From Fructilactobacillus carniphilus (lineage in GTDB: Bacteria; Bacillota; Bacilli; Lactobacillales; Lactobacillaceae): a stretch of 64,000 nucleotides of DNA. Below the pieces are notes generated by a model, which saw only the letters and a list, made by a program, of their open reading frames with translations, searched no databases and was not told the DNA's origin. This document shows positions 59,424-64,000 of this stretch, piece after piece (position 1 is the first letter of the stretch; each line of letters starts with the position of its first letter). Made by a program: the position numbers and the translations under genes. The stretch spans positions 124,001-188,000 of the forward strand of contig NZ_CP097121.1 of assembly GCF_024029675.1 (NCBI RefSeq), in the 5' to 3' direction.

Positions 59424-59452
59424 TTGACAAGGATTTCATTGCTCGTTATGAT
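59424..59452 (+). promoter_or_regulatory. Promoter of the trpDCFBA leader
   Basis: TTGACA (59424-59429), 17-base spacer, TATGAT (59447-59452). It is back to back with the trpEG promoter, 26 bases apart. Confidence 0.85.
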
Positions 59453-59477
59453 TAGCAACAACTAAATCCAACCCACA

Positions 59478-59767
59478 GAAACCGTTGAGATGGAGATTAA
59501 AACTAATGTGCCCGCCCAGAGAGTTGCCGGTGGTGAGAATGGCAGCCGAACGCAGTTAGTTAAATGGACCATCGAGGGCAAACCGGAACGCAGTGCAAGT
59601 ATGGTTTGACGTGCAGACATACGTCAGTTGTCAGGAGGATGATGGTCCTCTGATAAGTGGGGTAAACTACGATCTTTCGCTGGGAAGGACCGTCTTTTAC
59701 CCAAATTCAAGGTGGCACCGCGGGAAACCGTCCTTAACTACAACAGTTAGTTAAGGGCGGTTTTTTT
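59478..59767 (+). promoter_or_regulatory. Trp-specific T-box leader of trpDCFBA
   Basis: Stem I carries specifier TGG (59575-59577) in the context ATGGACCATCGAGG, nearly identical to the trpEG leader. The T-box AGGTGGCACCGCGG is at 59710-59723, followed by a 14-bp terminator stem (59726-59739 with 59749-59762) and seven T. Uncharged tRNA(Trp) should turn on the five genes behind it. Confidence 0.93.
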
Positions 59768-59800
59768 GTTGGTTGGAAAATTCAGGGAGGAATACAACTC

Positions 59801-59848
59801 ATGAAAAGCAAACGATGGCAACGCCGGATTGAAGCTGATCGACACTAG
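59801..59848 (+). CDS. Small leader ORF before trpD, possible peptide
   Basis: A 15-codon frame (MKSKRWQRRIEADRH) with a good GGGAGGAAT site at 59785-59793, between the T-box terminator and trpD. It has one Trp codon. It may be a short leader peptide that sets translation of trpD, or a non-coding relic. No family is recognised. Confidence 0.4.
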   Translation: MKSKRWQRRIEADRH

Positions 59849-59869
59849 GAATAATAAAAGGAGTTAACC

Positions 59870-60892
59870 ATGATTAAAACCGCAATTACGTTATTGAGCC
59901 AACGCCACGATTTAACCGCCGCCCAAACCCATGCTGTGTTAGACGAAATGATGAACGATAGAACGACCCCTAGCGAACAAGCTGCCTTTTTAATGGGCCT
60001 CGCCAGTAAGGGTGCTACGGTAGCTGAAATTAGTGGGGCCGCTGCTTCGTTACGCGAACACGCCACCCAGATTCAACCGCATCAGAACGTGCTCGAAATT
60101 GTCGGCACGGGTGGGGACCACGCCAATACCTTTAACATTTCGACGACCACGGCGTTAGTGGTAGCTGCTACCGGCATCGTCCCGGTGGCTAAACATGGTA
60201 ACCGCGCCGCCAGCAGTAAAAGTGGGGCGGCAGACGTGCTCGAAGCCCTGGGCGTCAACCTAGCAACAAGTCCTTCCCAAGCAACTCACACTTTGACAAC
60301 CGAAGGGATTTGTTTCTTATTTGCGCAAAAGTATCATCAAGCCATGCGTTTCGTGGCGCCGGTGCGTCGCGACCTAGAGATTCCCACTCTGTTTAACTAC
60401 CTGGGACCGCTGGCCAATCCGGCTGGCGCTACCTACCAACTATTGGGGGTGAACGACGTCAGTTTGGTAGAGCCAATGGCGCAGGTGTTAGACCAACTGG
60501 GAGTCAAAGAGGCGCTGGTGGTCCACGGTGATGACTGCTTAGACGAAGTGACCCTGACGACCACAACCCACTTTGCCCGGTTACATCAACACGAAATTAC
60601 CACGGGAATCATTGATCCGGAAGAACTGGGCCTTTCCCTGTGTCAACCGGAGGACTTAGTCGGTGGCACTCCACAAGAAAACGCTGAGATTACCCGCGCC
60701 ATCTTGCGGGGCGATCAAGGTCCCCGCCGAGACGTGGTGCTACTAAACGCCGCTTGTGCCTTACACGTGGCTCAACCTGATTTAACGATTGAGGACGGCT
60801 TAAAGGTAGCTGCAGCAACGATTGACAGTGGCAAGGCCACGCAAAAACTAGCGGAGTTTGTGGCCGCAACCAACGAGGAGGATGACGCATGA
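59870..60892 (+). CDS. trpD: Anthranilate phosphoribosyltransferase
   Basis: Joins anthranilate to PRPP. The 340-residue enzyme has the PRPP loop EIVGTGGDHANTFNIST and KHGNRAASSKSGAADVLEALG. AAAAGGAG precedes the ATG. It overlaps trpC by four bases (ATGA). Confidence 0.97.
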   Translation: MIKTAITLLSQRHDLTAAQTHAVLDEMMNDRTTPSEQAAFLMGLASKGATVAEISGAAASLREHATQIQPHQNVLEIVGTGGDHANTFNISTTTALVVAATGIVPVAKHGNRAASSKSGAADVLEALGVNLATSPSQATHTLTTEGICFLFAQKYHQAMRFVAPVRRDLEIPTLFNYLGPLANPAGATYQLLGVNDVSLVEPMAQVLDQLGVKEALVVHGDDCLDEVTLTTTTHFARLHQHEITTGIIDPEELGLSLCQPEDLVGGTPQENAEITRAILRGDQGPRRDVVLLNAACALHVAQPDLTIEDGLKVAAATIDSGKATQKLAEFVAATNEEDDA

Positions 60893-61674
60893 TTTTAGAT
60901 GACTTAACCAACGTAACTAAAGCACGCGTTGCCCGAGCTAAAGAGCAGCAACCGCTGGCAGAATTACGATCCCAGGTAGAAGAACTGGACCTGACCACCG
61001 ACTTTCCGTTTGAACAATCCCTGCGCCAACCCCAACTGAGCTTTATTTGTGAAATTAAGCGCGCATCTCCGTCTAAAGGAGACATTAAAACCACGATTGA
61101 CGTTCCCCAACTAGCCCGGGATTATGCAGCGGCGGGTGCCAATGCCATTTCGGTACTGACGGAACCTGATTATTTTAAGGGCAGCATGGCTGATTTAGAG
61201 GTCGTTACGCAAACTGTCTCGTTGCCGGTGTTACGCAAGGACTTTACGGTGGATCCGTACATGATTTATGCGGCGAAACGCGTGGGAGCGAGTGCCATTC
61301 TGTTGATTTGCGCGATTTTATCCGATCAGGAGCTACGCGAGTTCTTCGCACTAGCAGATCATTTAGGTTTATCTGCCATCTTTGAAGCGCATAATGCGAC
61401 GGAGGTCCAACGGGCAATTGCCGCGGGGGCACGGATCATCGGGATTAATAATCGGAATCTGAAAAACTTTACGGTGAACTTTGACAATGCCAAGCAACTT
61501 CGAGAAGTGGTTCCTGACGACACATTGATGATTGCGGAAAGCGGGGTTAAAACGGCGGCTGACATCCGCGAGCTGAGGAACCTCGGGGTGGACGGCGTTC
61601 TGGTCGGTGAAACGATGATGCTGGCGGCGGATCCCATGGCTAAATTGAAGGAGTTGCGTGATGGTGAAAATTAA
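60889..61674 (+). CDS. trpC: Indole-3-glycerol phosphate synthase
   Basis: Closes the indole ring from CdRP. The 261-residue barrel has CEIKRASPSKGDI, VLRKDFTVDPYMIY and the phosphate-binding AESGVKTAADI. It overlaps trpF by 14 bases. Confidence 0.97.
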   Translation: MILDDLTNVTKARVARAKEQQPLAELRSQVEELDLTTDFPFEQSLRQPQLSFICEIKRASPSKGDIKTTIDVPQLARDYAAAGANAISVLTEPDYFKGSMADLEVVTQTVSLPVLRKDFTVDPYMIYAAKRVGASAILLICAILSDQELREFFALADHLGLSAIFEAHNATEVQRAIAAGARIIGINNRNLKNFTVNFDNAKQLREVVPDDTLMIAESGVKTAADIRELRNLGVDGVLVGETMMLAADPMAKLKELRDGEN

Positions 61675-62236
61675 ACTGTGTGGTCTCCACACGCTCGCTG
61701 ATATTGACAAGGTCAACCAGGTGCAACCGGATTTTGTCGGCTTGGTCTTTGCCTCGAGTCCACGGCAGGTGAACCTAGCAACCGCTCGTCAGTTAACCCA
61801 GGCCTTAGAGCCCACCATCCCAGCGGTTGGGGTCTTTGTCGGTGCTGACTTGGCAACGGTGCTGGCGGCCGTGCAGGCTCAGGTGATTCAACTGGTGCAG
61901 TACTACGGCAGCTTGCCTCCGGATTTGATCAATCAGTTGCACCAACACCACGTTCAACTAATTCAAGTGGTCCAAACGACCGCGGAAATTGATCCAGCTG
62001 CTGACTACGTGATGTTTGACGCTAGTCGCGGCCGAGGCCAAGCTCCCACGCAATTTGAAGCACATCATTTAGCTAAACCAGAAATTTTATCCGGTGGCAT
62101 CACCTTAACTAACGTTCGGGAAGCCGTGGAAATCGTAAAGCCTGCGGTCGTGGACGTTTCGAGTGGGGTGGAAACCAACGGACAGAAGGATGTAACGAAA
62201 ATGCAAGCACTAACGGACTTAGTGCACCAGTTATAG
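61661..62236 (+). CDS. trpF: Phosphoribosylanthranilate isomerase
   Basis: Amadori rearrangement step. ATG 61661 gives 191 residues starting MVKIKLCGLHTLADI, with the active-site cysteine in KLCG and VDVSSGVE near the end. A GTG one codon upstream is possible but spaced worse from GGAG. Confidence 0.95.
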   Translation: MVKIKLCGLHTLADIDKVNQVQPDFVGLVFASSPRQVNLATARQLTQALEPTIPAVGVFVGADLATVLAAVQAQVIQLVQYYGSLPPDLINQLHQHHVQLIQVVQTTAEIDPAADYVMFDASRGRGQAPTQFEAHHLAKPEILSGGITLTNVREAVEIVKPAVVDVSSGVETNGQKDVTKMQALTDLVHQL

Positions 62237-62248
62237 GAGGAAATCAGG

Positions 62249-63436
62249 ATGACAACCAACGGTAAATTTGGCGGGTACGGGGGGCAATTTGTTCCGGAAA
62301 CCCTGATGCAGGAACTGCATGAAATTGAAACCACCTATTTAAAATTACGCGAGGACCCGAAGTTCCAACGGGAATTACACGACTTATTGGATAACTACGC
62401 CAATCGGCCGTCGCTGTTATATCACGCTCAGCACATGACGGAAAAATTAGGGGGCGCTCAGATTTACTTTAAACGGGAAGATCTGAATCATACTGGAGCC
62501 CACAAGATTAACAACGTCCTGGGGCAAGCCCTAGTGGCGCGCTACATGGGCAAGCGCAAGCTAATTGCTGAAACCGGAGCCGGCCAGCACGGCGTCGCGA
62601 CCGCAACGGTAGCCGCTTTGCTAGGGATGGATTGTGAAATTTACATGGGGAAAGAAGACACTGAACGGCAACGCTTGAACGTGTTTCGGATGGAATTGTT
62701 GGGTGCTCAGGTCCACGCGGTGACCAGCGGTTCGATGGTCCTGAAGGACGCGGTCAACGCGGCCATGCAAGCTTGGGTCGCTGATGTAACTGATACGTTC
62801 TACGTATTGGGATCTGCGGTGGGCCCTCATCCGTTTCCCATGATGGTCCGGGATTTTCAAAGCGTGATTAGCATTGAAGCCAAACGACAGATTCTGGAAG
62901 CCACCGGGAAGCTGCCGGATGCCGTGGTGGCTTGTGTTGGTGGTGGAAGTAACGCGATTGGGAGTTTTGCTGCTTTTCTGGATGACGAAACGGTTCAATT
63001 AATCGGGTGTGAAGCAGCCGGCAAGGGTGTGCACACGAAGCAACAAGCAGCCACGATTACCAACGGAACCGATGGAATTTTTCATGGAATGAAGTCTAAG
63101 TTTCTACAAAACCAAGCCGGGCAAATTGATGAGGTGTATTCGATTTCGGCCGGTCTGGATTATCCGGGGATTGGCCCTGAACATGCAGCACTAGCCCAGT
63201 CCGGGCGGGCCCAGTACGTGCCGATTACGGATGACCAAGCCGTGCAGGCCTTTGAATTTATTGCCAGAACGGAAGGAATCATCGCGGCAATTGAAAGTTC
63301 GCACGCGGTTGCTTACGTGGAAAAATTAGCACCAACGATGCGACCGGACCAGACGATTATTTGCACGCTGTCCGGGCGGGGTGACAAGGATGTCGCTGCG
63401 ATTGCACGCTACAAAGGGGTGAAGATTGATGAGTAA
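62249..63436 (+). CDS. trpB: Tryptophan synthase beta subunit
   Basis: PLP enzyme joining indole to serine. The 395 residues have the PLP lysine K86 in HTGAHKINN and [10 protein letters not shown] for the phosphate. TAGGAGG precedes the ATG. It overlaps trpA by eight bases, matching the alpha-beta complex. Confidence 0.98.
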   Translation: MTTNGKFGGYGGQFVPETLMQELHEIETTYLKLREDPKFQRELHDLLDNYANRPSLLYHAQHMTEKLGGAQIYFKREDLNHTGAHKINNVLGQALVARYMGKRKLIAETGAGQHGVATATVAALLGMDCEIYMGKEDTERQRLNVFRMELLGAQVHAVTSGSMVLKDAVNAAMQAWVADVTDTFYVLGSAVGPHPFPMMVRDFQSVISIEAKRQILEATGKLPDAVVACVGGGSNAIGSFAAFLDDETVQLIGCEAAGKGVHTKQQAATITNGTDGIFHGMKSKFLQNQAGQIDEVYSISAGLDYPGIGPEHAALAQSGRAQYVPITDDQAVQAFEFIARTEGIIAAIESSHAVAYVEKLAPTMRPDQTIICTLSGRGDKDVAAIARYKGVKIDE

Positions 63437-64000
63437 AGTGAAACAGATTTTTGCAAACCACAAGGCGTTTGTTGGGTTTGTTGTGGCCGGAGATCCGAGC
63501 TTGGACGCGACCGTGGATAACATTCTGGCACTTGCCGCTGGCGGGGCGGATCTGATCGAAATTGGGATTCCATTCTCGGACCCGGTTGCAGACGGTCCGG
63601 TGATTGCAGCAGCCGATAAGCGCGCGCTGGACCGGCAGGTGACGACGGATGACGTCTTTGCTGTGATTCGGCGGGTCCGGGAGCAGTCGAACGTGCCGTT
63701 GGTCTTTTTGACCTACGCTAACTTGGTTTATCAGGTTGGGTATCAGGAATTTTGCCGCCGGTGTGCGGAATTAAACGTGGCCGGAATGATTATTCCAGAC
63801 TTACCGTACGAAGAACAGGATGAGTTACTGGCAGCCACACAGGAATTTGATCTAGATCTGATTCAATTGGTGGCGCCGACTTCTAAGTCACGAATTAAAA
63901 AGATTGCGCAACGGGCGACCGGTTTTATCTACGTGGTTTCGTCCATGGGAACTACTGGAACACGGGATAACTTTCAAACTGATTTGCGGGCGGTGACAGA
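63429..64000 (+). CDS. trpA: Tryptophan synthase alpha subunit (3' end cut by window edge)
   Basis: Releases indole from indole-3-glycerol phosphate and passes it to TrpB. From ATG 63429, 190 codons are open to the window end. The motifs [24 protein letters not shown] (catalytic Glu and Asp), [21 protein letters not shown] and VSSMGTTG are all in place. About 70 more residues are expected beyond the window. Confidence 0.97.
   Translation, partial: MSKVKQIFANHKAFVGFVVAGDPSLDATVDNILALAAGGADLIEIGIPFSDPVADGPVIAAADKRALDRQVTTDDVFAVIRRVREQSNVPLVFLTYANLVYQVGYQEFCRRCAELNVAGMIIPDLPYEEQDELLAATQEFDLDLIQLVAPTSKSRIKKIAQRATGFIYVVSSMGTTGTRDNFQTDLRAVT

Overview
The window comes from a Gram-positive Firmicute, most likely a member of the Lactobacillaceae. 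The order pcrA-ligA-camS-gatCAB-dagK-rlmCD, the full S10-spc-alpha ribosomal cluster followed by ecfA1-ecfA2-ecfT-truA-rplM-rpsI, the AGGAGG ribosome binding sites and the T-box leaders all fit that group. I cannot fix genus or species from the sequence alone. No rRNA, tRNA, CRISPR array, transposase or integrase was found.

Layout. 1-3070: end of the str operon (rpsL partial, rpsG, fusA). 3150-17308: one very long plus-strand ribosomal protein cluster (S10, spc and alpha operons, with secY, adk, infA and rpoA), opened by a clear promoter and a structured leader and closed by a structure that fits the L17 downstream element. 17342-21627: energy-coupling-factor transporter core, truA, then rplM-rpsI with its own promoter and leader. 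21664-25416: AT-rich three-gene cassette with a SIR2-like NADase and a HerA-type ATPase, i.e. a SIR2-HerA antiphage system plus an upstream membrane protein. 25428-29061: divergent hom and thrCB, for threonine synthesis. 29167-30578: AT-rich pair that looks like a Kiwa (KwaA-KwaB) defence system. 30599-45106: housekeeping genes: SPFH protein, glucosaminidase, PurK-like protein, pcrA, ligA, camS, gatCAB, dagK, rlmCD. 45107-51441: accessory stretch with a DUF3883-type nuclease, a decayed XRE/HigA-like antitoxin, an Old Yellow Enzyme with no ordinary start codon, a glutathione peroxidase, a HEPN-type Abi protein with structured RNA behind it, a lipoprotein, a DUF898 protein and an HxlR regulator. 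51548-56188: AvrD-like enzyme, P-loop kinase-like protein and an ABC exporter. 56255-64000: DUF1828/1829 protein, then tryptophan synthesis split into trpEG (minus) and trpDCFBA (plus), each behind its own Trp-specific T-box.

How it works together. The core genes make ribosomes, the Sec channel and RNA polymerase alpha, load Gln-tRNA and Asn-tRNA by amidation, repair and ligate DNA, and make Thr and Trp. AT-rich cassettes sit between these conserved operons and carry up to four separate candidate defence modules: SIR2-HerA, Kiwa-like, DUF3883 nuclease and Abi/HEPN. The least explained parts are the extra membrane gene of the SIR2-HerA cassette, the structured RNA downstream of the Abi gene, the AvrD-kinase-ABC cassette, and the reader-plus-nuclease protein with its unusual promoter.
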